DNA of 64,000 nt, taken from positions 2,728,001 to 2,792,000 of the forward strand of contig WBMQ01000002.1 in NCBI GenBank assembly GCA_016630905.1. Reading direction: 5' to 3'. Under the pieces are notes generated by a model, which was given only the letters and a program-made list of their open reading frames with translations, searched no databases and had not been told where the DNA came from. This document shows, piece by piece, positions 24,043-35,865 of this stretch (positions are counted from its first letter, which is position 1; every line of letters starts with the position of its first letter). The stretch comes from Capillidium heterosporum (taxonomy: Eukaryota; Entomophthoromycota; Entomophthoromycetes; Entomophthorales; Capillidiaceae). Position numbers and translations under genes: made by a program.

Positions 24043-25680
24043 ATGGATGAAACCGACCAACAAGTACCAGTAACTCCAACCAGCGAGCCTCTACCCCTAG
24101 ATCATTCAACCATCGTTGTAATATGGGTCCTCTCTATGGTAGTAGTCGTCGGCTTTGCCCTATTTGCCATGATTATGAGCTGGCGTCAATCCAAGAAACC
24201 ACAAGCTGGTGACTCGGTAGAATTCTTCTTGACGGCTCGCAATACCCAACCCACTTTGCGGGTAGCTTGGTCATTTGTAGCTGGTTCCTTAGGAGCTTGG
24301 GTTCTAGCTGGCCCAGCTGGCTATGCTGTTTCAGCCGGTGTTATAGGCATGTGCTTCTACGCCTTGGCTTCAGGACTTCCCATTGCCATCTTAGCTTTGA
24401 TTGGTGACAAGGTACAAAGAAAGTTGCCTAGTGTCTTAAGTTTTTGCGACTATATCTACTTCCGTTTCGGTCTGATGCCCCAGATCTACGTAGTACTCAT
24501 CATGCTGTTGAATATGGGTATAGGTATGACGGCTGAATACACCGCTATCGGCGATATCTTTGAGAAAGTTATCGGCATCAACCGTATCCCCATAGTCGTC
24601 GTCGTCGGTGTTTTAACTATGGCCTATACTGCCTACGGTGGTCTGTACATCAGTATCTTGACCGACCAGTTCCAAGCTATCTTTGGTACGACTCTCCTAG
24701 CTATCCTCGTTATCTACGTCGCCGCCACCTTCAAAACCGAGTTGGGTCCTCTACCCGAGTTTTTAGGTCCCAGCTTCACAGGGTATTCTTCAATTGCCGC
24801 CATGCCCATCTCGCTGTTCTGCGCTACTATCTACTCGGAAGGACCTTGGCAACGAGTATGGGCCTCCGAGAACCCTAAAGCTCTCAAGCGTGGTGCCCTA
24901 TTAGCTTCCTTCATCATCGTAGCTTTCGTCTTCACCTTTGGTTTCTTCGGCTTCTTGTCGGCTTGGGCTGGTAACCCTACCGGAGACCAGAATGTCCTCA
25001 TTTTCTCGTTGTTGGCTCAAGGCCAAGAGGTGGCCCCCAGTTGGGTAGTAGTTCTGGTCGTAATCTTGGCCGTTACTATGAACGAATCTGCCGTAGATAC
25101 CTTGCAGAACGCCTTGGTCGATACGATTTCCACCATGGTTTTGCGTAACAAACCGGTCATGTGGTCACGTTTAGCTGTTGTCGTTGTCAACGTACCTATC
25201 GTCATCGTAAGTCTTCAGAACTACCCCGTCATCAATCTATTCTTGATCGGTAACATGGTGACTTCGACTTCGGCTCTACCTATGCTCCTAGGTTTGTGGG
25301 ATGGAGGTAGCTACTGGATCACAGGGCCAGCCGTCTTGTTCGGTTGTATCTTCTCCTTGTTTTCGGTAATGGTCTACGGCTACTTATATACGGGAGATTT
25401 CGCTGCCGGTTGTTCCTTTGTCTTCTTCGAGTCCTATGACTATCCCACCTTTTTGATTGCCACCGGCTTCTCGTTAATTGGTGTTTTCCTGTGGGTAGCT
25501 ACCTCCTGTGTCTTGGTCAAAGTTGGTGTCCCAGTACCCGACTACTTACCTGGGTTCCGACCTGGTAAATTGGATCAGGATGCCATTGAAAGTTCCGATA
25601 TCCACAAGCAGACTGAATACCTAGGTGAACCTATCAATTCCAACGAATCTTCCCCTAGTACCTACAAGGTCACCCCATAG
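24043..25680 (+). CDS. Sodium:solute symporter (SSS family) membrane transporter, intronless, 545 aa
   Basis: Multi-pass carrier with about a dozen hydrophobic segments from residue 25 to about 510. Family landmarks are FFLTARN after the first membrane span, the small-residue-rich AGSLGAWVLAGPAGYAV, and YGGLYISILTDQFQ, which matches the SSS signature. Fungal members include Dur3-type urea/polyamine carriers and relatives of unknown substrate; this one cannot be assigned. The start is ATG 24043 (MDETDQQ); the same frame is open further upstream but has no ATG. Codons are rich in C-ending forms, suggesting good expression. Plasma membrane is the likely site. Confidence 0.88.
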   Translation: MDETDQQVPVTPTSEPLPLDHSTIVVIWVLSMVVVVGFALFAMIMSWRQSKKPQAGDSVEFFLTARNTQPTLRVAWSFVAGSLGAWVLAGPAGYAVSAGVIGMCFYALASGLPIAILALIGDKVQRKLPSVLSFCDYIYFRFGLMPQIYVVLIMLLNMGIGMTAEYTAIGDIFEKVIGINRIPIVVVVGVLTMAYTAYGGLYISILTDQFQAIFGTTLLAILVIYVAATFKTELGPLPEFLGPSFTGYSSIAAMPISLFCATIYSEGPWQRVWASENPKALKRGALLASFIIVAFVFTFGFFGFLSAWAGNPTGDQNVLIFSLLAQGQEVAPSWVVVLVVILAVTMNESAVDTLQNALVDTISTMVLRNKPVMWSRLAVVVVNVPIVIVSLQNYPVINLFLIGNMVTSTSALPMLLGLWDGGSYWITGPAVLFGCIFSLFSVMVYGYLYTGDFAAGCSFVFFESYDYPTFLIATGFSLIGVFLWVATSCVLVKVGVPVPDYLPGFRPGKLDQDAIESSDIHKQTEYLGEPINSNESSPSTYKVTP

Positions 25681-27335
25681 ATTCTAACTAGTAATATTAC
25701 TTAATGGCAAGGTAGGTACTATTTTACTTTTACCTTTTGAACCTTTTAGTTCGAGAAACTAACCTAAAACTTTAATAAATTTCTTATTTTATAGCGTAAA
25801 TATATCTTATGTCTATATAAAATTTAGTTGGATGTTATTGATGCCAACATTGGCTTAAAGATCAGAACCGAATCTCAATACAATATCAAATTCCACCAAC
25901 CACAAGAACCTTTCTGTCCAATTGCAATACTATCTAAATATGAACTTGCCCAGACACTTCAGTACCTTTTCGCTTCACAATAGGATTCCAAACTGAAGTT
26001 GAAATATATAATTTGGTTTTACTGAGATTGCAATTGAGTAGTTTTTGGACTAGCTATTCAAATAAAAAATATGTGGATTAGCTGCTAAAATGTTTATAGC
26101 AAATCTTCTGAACCTTACCTTCGAGAGTCTGTCTACCAATATACTGAAAGTTCACTCATATTTTTACAGATGAGTAAATGACTAAGCAGGCCTGACTAGG
26201 TTTTGTATCCTATGAATATATCGAAAGTTGATAAAAGTATCAGTAAATTAAAGTACATTCATTATAATTTAGATGATATTGACAATTGTAAACTTGCTAT
26301 CCACATACCAGTATATTTTAGACGTCCTATACGAATGCAATCTACATGTATAAAGATATCTATACCACTTACATGACGTATAAAAGCTCTACAAAGTCGA
26401 ACTTTCACTGGCTTGCATCATCTATAAGTAGAGACGAAGCAAACATGAGATATCTAGCAAAGATAAATTGCAAATATCTTCAAAGTTTATTGGCTAGTGA
26501 GCTACCTACTTACTACTGCTACTATTTAGCTACTCATCTTTATTAACCCATTTTGCTTATATATCGAAATAAGAGTTGCAGATACGATGCAGTTTCTGTG
26601 CAAGTGATAACACCCCCTATGCCCCAACAAACAAAAATGGTGGTACAGCTGTAACCTACATCTGGATAGTTTATGAATCAACAGTCCAAAGACAGCCTTG
26701 GCCGCTTTTTGTTCAGTTGGAAGTGAAGAAACATCAAAACATCTCTTAAAATCAAGTCTTGCTAGCAACAATGGCTAGCTAAACGCAAAATGGTAACATA
26801 TACATAATAGGTTTACATGCAACTACTTCTAAAATAGACAGAATGGAAAAAATCACGCATGTTCAAGATGTACATTCAATTTATCACAAATAAAATATGC
26901 CAAGTAGATGTCCAAGCATATTGAGGATGAGGGCTTGTAAGTCGAAAAATAAACGTGCTACATGTCATGTGCCATACCTATATTTCAGAGATGTGCTATA
27001 TGATCAACAGTACTGGTATCAATTCCATCAAGATAGCATCGATAGTAGGAGACGTTTAAATTAAGCTGCGGGTCAAGTTTAATAAAGGGCTGGAGTATAT
27101 GTCAGATATTCCTATAGTATTAAAGTGGGAAACGAATCTGTATATACTTGTATCTATTCTAAATGAGTAGACTGTCGTAGTAATAATAAATTCCATAGTT
27201 TCTATTAGCAACAAATATAAATTTAAACCTAGTTATATTTAAAGACCAAAATTCAAATAAAAAAGTAAAGGTAGCAACAAGCTCTATTTCGCATACTTTA
27301 AAAATAAAATATCTTGCCATATCTATACCCTAAAA
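25681..27335. other. Intergenic, AT-rich
   Basis: 1.65 kb downstream of both the symporter (+) and NMD3 (-). Only short open stretches with no recognisable domain. Confidence 0.6.
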
Positions 27336-29192
27336 CTAATCTTCCATAGCATCCATATCCTCATCTTGAGCCCCTTCAACGTTCTCACTTTCATTGTCGA
27401 TATGCATGTCATCCAACAACTCAGCCAAGTCGATTTCAGGGAAGTCGTCCTCTTCTTCTAATATATCGTCTTCCTCCATAGCATCCTGAATAAGTGCATT
27501 AGCATCCGCCTCCAACTCACGCAACTTCTGTTTCTCAGCAGCCTGATCCTTGTACAAATTGACGGCAGCACGCATCTCAACATCCTCCTCCAGATCCCGC
27601 AAGAACAGTTCGTAGTCGGTCTCCATCTTTTCAACATCTTGACGTCGCATCTGCAGCTCGGAGGCATCCTTTGCCAATGACTTGATCTTCCACTGTCGAG
27701 GTTTATTGGAGCGTCTACGGTTGGTGTACGATTTCTTGATGAGAACGACGTTGGGGATGAAGTCGGCATTCAGCTTGTCAAAGTTAGTGTCGTTGAGGTT
27801 GGCGTTCGACAAATCGTAGCCGTAGCACATATCGCCGTATTTGAGGATGGATCCCAGATGGGTGCGTGTGAAGAAAGTGACATCGTTACGACCAAAGTCT
27901 GAAGCTCTAGCTACTTGAACGTCGGCAAGGGTGTACTTACCGCGTGTGACACCAGTTGGTTCGATATCAAGGATGTAGAATTCGACTAGGTCACCGTGTG
28001 TGCATAGGGACTTGAAGGGGGAACGGAAGTAGACGGTCGTGGACAAATCTCCGACTATTAAAAAAATGAGCAGGATGAACTAAACTAAAAAAGTACCGTT
28101 GAGAGTGACAGGGTCAATGATCTGCAACGAGTTGGATACTCTTGAGCAGATTACCAGAGGGCTAAAAGTAAATTAGTATCTAGAGATTAAAAATCAACTT
28201 ACCTGATGTTGCCGATAGATCGGGCGATGTTAAAAGGTAGGACACACCAAATCATCCTAAAATTGGAAATATAATCAATAGCTGTCCAACAAAGAATAAT
28301 AAAAAGTTACATACCTTACAAATGGGGATGATCTCCATCGAGTAGGTGAATTTGTAGTTGGAGGAACCAGTGTGGGTATCAGATGAGATCAACTGCTCAG
28401 AAGTCTTGACACGACCGGGAATGACCGAGTTCAAAAAGTCACACATCTTGATGGCATGGCCTCGACTCACGTAGTAAAAGTCGATACCATCGCGAGCTTC
28501 CTTGATGTTGGTGGTATCCTTGTGAGCTCCGTGCTTTAGAATCAACTGTTCCAAATACAAGAAGGTACGTTTGTGGGCGACCTTTTTTAAATGAAGGTTT
28601 AGATGGTGGAAGAAAAGATGAAGTACCTTTTGACGGACTTGGACCGAGGCCTTCCAGGTGTTCTTGGCCATAATCTTGGTACAGTCATCACACTGCTGAG
28701 AAGCAACTACGAACTCAACTTCGAAGGTCTGCTTGTAAGATGGTGGCGGCAAAGACCTATTTTACTTACTTAACCACCCATATTTAAATAAAGCCTATTA
28801 CCTCCTTCTGAATAGTCAACTTGACCTTGATGCGTTTGGAGTGAGGCTCCGTCCAAATGAAGCTGGCGTCGATAAGTCGAACAAACTTCAACCCCGCCTT
28901 CAACTTTTTTAAGCAGAGAGCAAGCAACTCACGGGATTCCAAGGCACAGATGACCCATTGGCTGGGAGGTTGTAGGTACCGCTCGCAGTTCCTGCAGTAA
29001 TGCAAGGTACCTTGCTTGGGGATACCGTCAGTGATATCAACTTCATTTCGAATGCAATTGACACACATATTGGCTGGGTTGGGTGGGATAGTCGTACCAC
29101 AAGCACAGCACAGACTATTACCTATTTAGTTCATTTTTACTTGATAAATTAATTTACATCATCTGTTCGGATTGTATTGGGTTGTACTCCAT
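27336..29192 (-). CDS. NMD3: 60S ribosomal subunit export adaptor NMD3, seven exons, two apparent +1 frameshifts
   Basis: Binds pre-60S subunits and recruits exportin Crm1. Exons: 29192-29158, 29114-28802, 28756-28627, 28581-28315, 28256-28203, 28161-28097, 28054-27336. The N-terminal treble-clef region has LCCACGTT, CVNC, YCRNC and CDDC, with ALESRELLALCLKKLKAG and the block LIDASFIWTEPHSKR. Later landmarks are VQVRQKV, DGIDFYY, RASDFG and FTRTHLG. Near the C terminus EIDLAELLDDMHID matches the leucine-rich export signal. Conserved sequence needs a +1 step in exon 3 (about 28733-28735, after ILQ) and another in exon 5 (about 28232-28241). With both steps the product is about 526 residues, the family's usual size. 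In such an essential gene, consensus errors are the simplest explanation. Confidence 0.93.
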
Positions 29193-30489
29193 CTTCGCTT
29201 ACTCTTATATATTCTTTCAAAGCTGATATAGAAAATAACAAAGTTGAATTAGCTTTTATATAGTTACATGTGCTTACTGATTACTAATTGAGTTATGTAG
29301 AAATAAACCTAAGCCTTGAGACAGAAGTGGATTTTATAGCCAAATTCAATTTGAGGTTAGGGCCCAAGCAGAAATTTTCGAGCATTCTATTTCAAGATTT
29401 AGATCCAAGATTAGTAACTGCGCGCCACCGTACTTTTATCAATATGAAATTTGCAGATGCTTTCTAGAATTGAACAAACTATAAACTCAAGCAGCAAGGC
29501 TCCTTCTCCAACCTTGCTAATGCTAAATAATGTGTTTTAGATATAAACCTAGATGTTACTTATACAAATACAGCTTTTTAAAATTAATTAAATGTTAAAA
29601 ACTTTAGATTAGTAAACGACATTTTTCCTTTGAATGGCTGAAACTATAAAACTTAGTTACCTTATTGTATTTCTAACATTAGTTAAACTTAATGCCAATT
29701 ATTTATTGATACATATGCAGTATTAGCAGATTTTGTATAAAGCCAATTTAGGACTAAATTTTCATATATATCCTGTATAAATATAAGTTTATCGTTAGTA
29801 TATAGTACAGTATCAAATCTTAATGAGTTCTGAAGGCCTATTTTGTATAAGATTTAACTTGCTATATATATTAGCTGTAGTTCAAATTGTTTTATCGAGA
29901 AAGCTAGTATACATAATCAAATGAAAGACTAAATGGAACACACATATCATATATCAATAGTTATAGTCTTTCATATATTTTACCTTTGATTACTCTTTAG
30001 CTTTACTGATGCGATCCTATAAGAAAAGGAGTCGTAAGTCAAAGGCTTTAAAGAAGATGATAGATTTCAATTTGTACATTGGTTGTGTTACTAGATCTGG
30101 TTTAGATCGATGAAAGCTTCTTGAGTAGACTACAATACTGTAGGTTCTGAGACACAACGCAATCATTAGAACCTTTATCTATATAATGGTAGGTCAAAAT
30201 TACTATTAGTTATTTGGCGATAAAAGAGAGCTAAAACATGAGATTTATACTTATGATTCTTGATAAAAGATTTATCAAAGCTAGCTTAGGGTTAAGTTAC
30301 TAAGCTTATCGTAGATTATATACCAGTTACTAGTTGGTATAGTTGTTTTCCTTGATAAGGTTTAAGTTTACTAGAATACAGGCTTATAAAATTAAACATA
30401 TTAAATGAAAGTGAGAATTAAAATATTTTATTAGGTATGTAAAAATTTTACATTAAAGACTCCACTAAACGTAGATTAATCAAAGTACA
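29193..30489. other. Intergenic, upstream of NMD3
   Basis: Very AT-rich 1.3 kb between NMD3 and the 3' end of S28 gene B. Nothing recognised. Confidence 0.6.
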
Positions 30490-31944
30490 TTAGTAGCTTC
30501 CCTGAACCCACTTCTTGATATGCTCAATGTTGCGAGTCTTAGCTTCGGCGACGTACTGTGAGTCAAGGGTACTGGGGAGGCCAAGATCAGTAGCATGAGA
30601 AGCTCCCTTGATAAGGTAGGAGGGCATGGAGGAAGGAAGACCGGGGGAGCCGGGTAGGATAGATAGAGGAGCCCAAGGATCCAGCTCACCGTTGGTGAAG
30701 ACGATGTTGGGGAAACGCAGGTTTTTGGAAAGGTACCAGGCGTTGGTGAAGTCAATGTGTGGTCTAAGTCCCTTGGCGAACAAATCATCACAGTAGATCT
30801 GGTTGTACAGACCTAAGGTGGGGATTCTGGATCTGGCAGCTGGTTTGGGGGCGGCAGGAGCTAATTGCCAGTAGGCAAACTCGGTACAGCACTGATAGAG
30901 CCATTGCCTAGTGGCCTGGGTATTGTCGGGCTTGACAGATTTGAAGGGGCTAAGGTCGACCCACTGCTCACAAGTAGCACCGTTTAATTGTTTTTTGAAA
31001 TCGTTAGCAAAGTCATCGATCTTTTCAGTCAAAGTTCCGTTGGCCTTGATGCCAGCGCAGTAGCTCTTGACGCTGGCAGGCTTGTTGTTGTTGTTGTACT
31101 GGACAACACCTGAGATCCAAGCTAAGCTATCGGCGAACAGTTTGTCGTCAACATTCTGGCAGGTAAACTTGGTCTTGAGGTCGTTGATCTGCTTGGCGCT
31201 GCGCGAGTTCAAGGTCTTGTCGATGGACTTGAAAATATCCAGGTAGTAGTTCAAGCATTGTTCGCCACCGTTGTTCAACAAAGACTTCTGAACTTGCTGG
31301 TCATATTCAAAGAAGAACTCCTTGGCTTGAACGGGAGCCGAGGAAGCGATGGCACCAGTGATGAGGTGGGGGTACTTGAAACGAGCCCAGGCTGCCAAGT
31401 TACCGGGGTAACTTCCACCGGCTACGATCCATTTGGTTTTGGGTCTGTGGTCGTCTTTTTGTCCAGGTAAGGGCACCTCCTTGACAAACTTGGCTAGATC
31501 GGCGAGGGCCTGTTGAGAGCTCAGGTATTTGAGGTTCTTGGTGGACCAATCTTCCTTGGGCTGGGACTTGCCGTAGTAGCGGTGCTCCAGACCGTAGACT
31601 ACACCGTTCAATTGTTGGGCAGCCAAACTCAGGATGCTTCTGGAGGTCCAAAGTCCGTTGAGTTCACCTTCACCACCGATGAAAAGGAGTGCGGGACCTC
31701 CAGGTTTGTAGTAGAGGTCGTTGACAAAGTAGCGCTGCTGGTACTTCTCATGTCTATCTTCACCATAGAAGTGGTTGACGGTTTGGTTGAACCATAGTTC
31801 CTGGACGACGGGCTCGATTCTAGAGTTCTGAGCATCGGACTCCTGATACAGTACACTGTCGTCTACCTTCAAGCTAAGAAATCCGGGTCCTGCTAAAACT
31901 TGGCCGGCTACTAAGGCGGCTGCTACCAAAAAATAGTTCTTCAT
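30490..31944 (-). CDS. S28 serine carboxypeptidase, gene B, intact, 484 aa
   Basis: Secreted peptidase of family S28 (Pro-X carboxypeptidase/dipeptidyl peptidase 2 group), cleaving next to proline. Signal peptide at residues 1-18 (hydrophobic, ending QVLAG). Nucleophile in GGSYPG (Ser178), catalytic Asp in GELDPW (Asp422) and His in GASHATD (His450). Cys-rich segments (TCQ, YCAG, QCCTEF, YCDD) suit disulphides of an extracellular enzyme. Single exon, full family length, codon use biased to C-ending codons throughout. It appears to be the functional member of the four S28 copies in this window and the probable donor of the 470-bp tract shared with gene A. Confidence 0.94.
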   Translation of the reverse strand: MKNYFLVAAALVAGQVLAGPGFLSLKVDDSVLYQESDAQNSRIEPVVQELWFNQTVNHFYGEDRHEKYQQRYFVNDLYYKPGGPALLFIGGEGELNGLWTSRSILSLAAQQLNGVVYGLEHRYYGKSQPKEDWSTKNLKYLSSQQALADLAKFVKEVPLPGQKDDHRPKTKWIVAGGSYPGNLAAWARFKYPHLITGAIASSAPVQAKEFFFEYDQQVQKSLLNNGGEQCLNYYLDIFKSIDKTLNSRSAKQINDLKTKFTCQNVDDKLFADSLAWISGVVQYNNNNKPASVKSYCAGIKANGTLTEKIDDFANDFKKQLNGATCEQWVDLSPFKSVKPDNTQATRQWLYQCCTEFAYWQLAPAAPKPAARSRIPTLGLYNQIYCDDLFAKGLRPHIDFTNAWYLSKNLRFPNIVFTNGELDPWAPLSILPGSPGLPSSMPSYLIKGASHATDLGLPSTLDSQYVAEAKTRNIEHIKKWVQGSY

Positions 31945-34216
31945 TGTTTGAGATAAAGGCTTTCAATCCCAACCCAAAGCTTTTATAGTGTTTAATTTAT
32001 GTGATAAGTTACAATTTCTCTGTACATTACTAACTTTCTAAATTTAATTATCAAAAAGTTCAGATGACGCCAAAAGTAATGTGACTAGTAGAGTAATTAT
32101 TCAAGACCTAAAATATGGGCAGGGACACAATGCAAAGACAAGGAGGCTTCAAAGTAGGATGGAGAGGTAAAGCCATCGAAAAAACGGTAGCACCATATTA
32201 TTTCCCCATAGCATCTTTACCTTTCTTCGATAGTTAAGCTTGAATATAGCTACTCGCCTTAGTAGCAAGCTACTTACTAAAGTACAAGATCCAAAATACT
32301 TGAAGTTCAAACAAAGGAACTATTTTTCCGGATCATATATCAAGTAGAAGCGATTGCAGCATGTCGGTATAGCCTCTATATTCATACAAGTATAGCTAAC
32401 CTAAAATAAAATCTACTACACTCAATATATTTCAAAATTCTGATAAACACTCATGTTGATAAGCGCTAGATACTACGTCTAGTCCCTTCCATCCATTAGC
32501 AAGGTAAATCCGATGAGACTAGCAACCTAAATCCAGAGCAAAAGCTAATGAGCTATGTATTAGCTATATCGGGTTAACTCTACAGCACCTTGTATTTAAT
32601 TACAAGATGTATATTCTAGTGGTGTCACGCTTGATATGAGTGTTTTATGAATGAGAAGTTAGACGACATGTGCTTTGTCAAGCAAATTCAAAAGCGATTT
32701 CGGTTCCAAAAAAGTATAGAATTCAATTAGCGATGAATCATGGTAGCAAATCCTTCGAAACTTTACAAACTAGGTAGCTTTACGGTACAATGCAAGGAAC
32801 ATTATCCGATAAGTAAGTTATACAGAGATTGATCTAATTTCCTTTGGTTTTTCGTCATATATCTGGGTGCTTGATGTCCATCTGTCAGATTTGAAGAGTG
32901 ATAGTACAGAATATAATAGTGACTGGTCTAATATAAAAGACGTGCTTCCTTAGGACCGTTGTTTGATAGCATCTACTTGAAAAGGAATTCTGTAGAGGCC
33001 TATAGGTCAAGAGGATTTGGCTGTCCTAAAAGTAAAGCTAAAGCTATATGAAGCCCATAGTTTCCATGAACACTATAACATCTAATGATAGTATCTCTTT
33101 AAATATAAAAAAGCTGATACTGTAACTTGGAGGATGTGAAATGTTTGCCACAATATAAACACCTAAGTAACTTAGTGACCAGGAATCGAAAACATTCCTA
33201 AATTAATCACTACAGTAGCGTACTATAAAAGATTAAACAGGAGCTCAGCTGTATATAACCGTAACTACAGCTCATATTATTTTCAAAGCATACTCTTGGT
33301 TTCTTAACACTGCTACTTATCATCTTTGAAGTTATCGTTTTAATAAGACAGCCAAATATCTATTTGCTATAGTAGCCGAGAAACTATACTATTGTTTTTG
33401 TCTCGCTTAAAATATCTAGCTTTTCTTAATTAAGAATAAGTGAAATCAGATATAAAAATGGAATGGAGGTAGAACTTTGAATGAAGGATCGTATTGACAA
33501 TTACAGCCAAAATATTTAGTATACCATACGTACAATAAAATGATAAAGTGTTATTTGACTTTTCTGCCATTTAACTATTGTATTATATTTGGATAAAATG
33601 AAATGTATAAAGCTATAGATATACTGATACGAATTCAATATGGCTAGTTTTGATAGTATAGTACTTTAGATTGCCTGCTCTATTCCAATACTCTGTTCAA
33701 CATTGTTTTGGAGTATTTTACATATTCAGCTATAAAAATTCTAAAATAATACTGAACAGAGTAGCACATTGCCAAACATCAAGATTTACTTGAAGAGTTA
33801 AAGTTATAGTATAGCAAATAGATAGCCTTATATCCATCTCTTGTTCGCCTTTTACTTGCTGCTAGGCAATCTAGCTTTATAACATCTGTTTCTGAATCCT
33901 TGTTATAGCCGCTTTAATGCATTCGACTGGATATTACAATTTGCTTTGCTGGGAGTAAATGCATTTACAAATAGAACTAAGATACTTACAACTTTTATAG
34001 GAGTGAACTAAATCTAGCTGCATATATTTGCAAATTCTAACCCCCTTTAGACTTGTTGTGACTAAATCTGAAGGGTGTAGAACTAAGAATCTGATGTCAT
34101 ATTCGTAATTAAATTGATTTTGGTGATTTTAGATGACCTTCAAGAAAATATAAAAAGTTCGCGATGCCCATTTCTTTATCCTTTTAAGTTACAGATATAA
34201 ACAAAAAGTTCAATTA
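31945..34216. other. Long intergenic region
   Basis: 2.3 kb of AT-rich DNA between divergent S28 gene B and the Acinus-like gene. No gene supported. Confidence 0.55.
31982..31987 (-). promoter_or_regulatory. TATA box of S28 gene B
   Basis: TATAAA on the minus strand (CACTATAAAAGC), 38 nt upstream of ATG 31944. Confidence 0.55.
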
Positions 34217-35865
34217 ATGCCAGAAATGCCAACCAATACAACAAAGTCATTAGTTCCAGCCAGCCTTAAAGTGGTAGATTTACGTGAGGAGCTTAAGAAA
34301 CGAAATTTGTCGACCAAGGGATTGAAGAAGGACCTTGTAGCCAGACTTGAAGAGGCACTAGCAGGTGAAAATAGTGACGAAACTGCAAATGCAACAGATA
34401 AAGCTTCTGTAGAAGTTTCTCAATTGGCTGAAAAGCAAGGTAATAAAACTTTAAAGAAACTTACTAAAGAAAATCCAGGAAAAGATGCATCAGTTAGTGA
34501 GGCTAGTGCCGAAAACACGGATTCGATTGGACATAAGCTCATGGAGATTTCCCAATCTACTGAAGAACAGCCTATTAATACGTCAGTCGATCTTACATTG
34601 GGAAACGTTGTAAAAGTCGAGGAAGAAATTTCACCCGAGGATATAGAGGACAACTGGGAAATCGTTAAAAAACCTAAAGTTCAGGTGACTGATCAAGGTA
34701 ACGAGCACGTCGAGATCACGGTACATTCTCAAGCTTCGATCAACCGAGAGAGCGTAGCTATTTCGAAGCCCTTTAAAGAAGTCAGCCAGACTACCCAACC
34801 CGAGACCAATACTACTATCTCTCTCAGTAACACCGATAATACTATTGGCACCAATGTTAAGAGGGAAAATACTCCTAAAGTACAGTCAGTATCTAATGAC
34901 TCCAATGGAAAATCTCAAAGTCTAAATAGTCAAGTTCAGCCGACTGTAGATAGGACACTAAACCCAACTCGTACTGCAGCTTCAAGCAACACTGAAAGTG
35001 TCGAATGGGGAAGTTTAGCTACGGATGACACCGTTGAAAAACCTCTTTCAACAATGATCCCAAAGACCAACTTTAATCTCAGTCAAATTTCAGCTTTGCA
35101 AGAACAAAAAGAGATGGGCTCGAATGGGCATCAGGTAATTTTTTATTTTAGCATGGTATCTGACTCATTTCAATAAGGATCTCACGTACTTGGCAGTCAA
35201 CAATCTTACTCGTCCTTTTTTGATCCCAGACCTCAAAGATATCTTTAACAAGTTCGGAAGGACTGATAACTTTTGGATCAACAAGATTCGCTCGCACTGC
35301 TACATCCAGGTAACAAAGCTACTCTACATTTTCTAATCTTTAGTTCGAAACTCATGAAAATGCGGTGAAATGCTTCAACCAAGTCAAAGGTCTGGTCTTC
35401 CCATCAGACTCGGGCAAGAAGTTGGATGCAGCTTTGATCAACGAAGCTATAGTTAAGGACTTTATTGCTAAAGAAACCAACTCCACTGACCGGCTCTGTC
35501 TATCCATTCATAACGAGAAGGTGGATCTCGTACCTTTCAACTTGGTTGCCTCTCACAATTCTCAAAGACTCGAACTGGAACCAAGTCGTAAACCCAGTGA
35601 AGCTGCACCTGCCCGAGCGAGTGGTCGCAATGTAAGTACATTATCATCCACAATTGATGTTGATAGGTTGTTTGAAAAGACCACCACTGTACCTCCCCTC
35701 TACTTCAAGCCTTTCAAAACGAGTGCTGTGGAGACTGGTAATAAACGCGAAAGGCATGACTTTGAGGCAGGTCAAGCTGAAGCCACTTCCAACCTGGTTC
35801 CAACTGATGAACACAATTCGGTTGATACCGATAATTTAGAGAGGCCTTCCAAGATTAGACATTAG
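34217..35865 (+). CDS. ACIN1: Acinus-like protein: SAP domain, RRM and RSB motif, three exons, 523 aa
   Basis: Acinus is the scaffold of the ASAP/exon-junction-associated complex with RNPS1 and SAP18. Exons 34217-35134, 35178-35309 and 35344-35865 stay in phase. Residues 11-50 form a SAP domain (SLKVVDLREELKKRNLSTKG, then KKDLVARLEEAL). A long Ser/Thr/Glu-rich linker follows. From residue 307 an RRM reads YLAVNNLTRPF, FWINKIRSHCYIQF and ENAVKCFNQVKGLVFP. Near 455-475 is the RNPS1-SAP18-binding motif DVDRLFEKTTTVPPLYF, which in animals reads DLFRKT..PxIYW. This order is specific to Acinus. A GTAAGT..TAG pair at about 35631-35668 is not an intron, since removing it would break the RSB motif. 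Confidence 0.88.

Noticed and set aside
26346-26771. Short frames downstream of the symporter
   Set aside because: No recognisable domain, no repeat of the motif elsewhere, and AT-driven composition.
35631-35668. GTAAGT...GATAG intron-like segment in the last Acinus exon
   Set aside because: Splicing it would create an early stop and destroy the conserved RSB motif; the frame through it is open.
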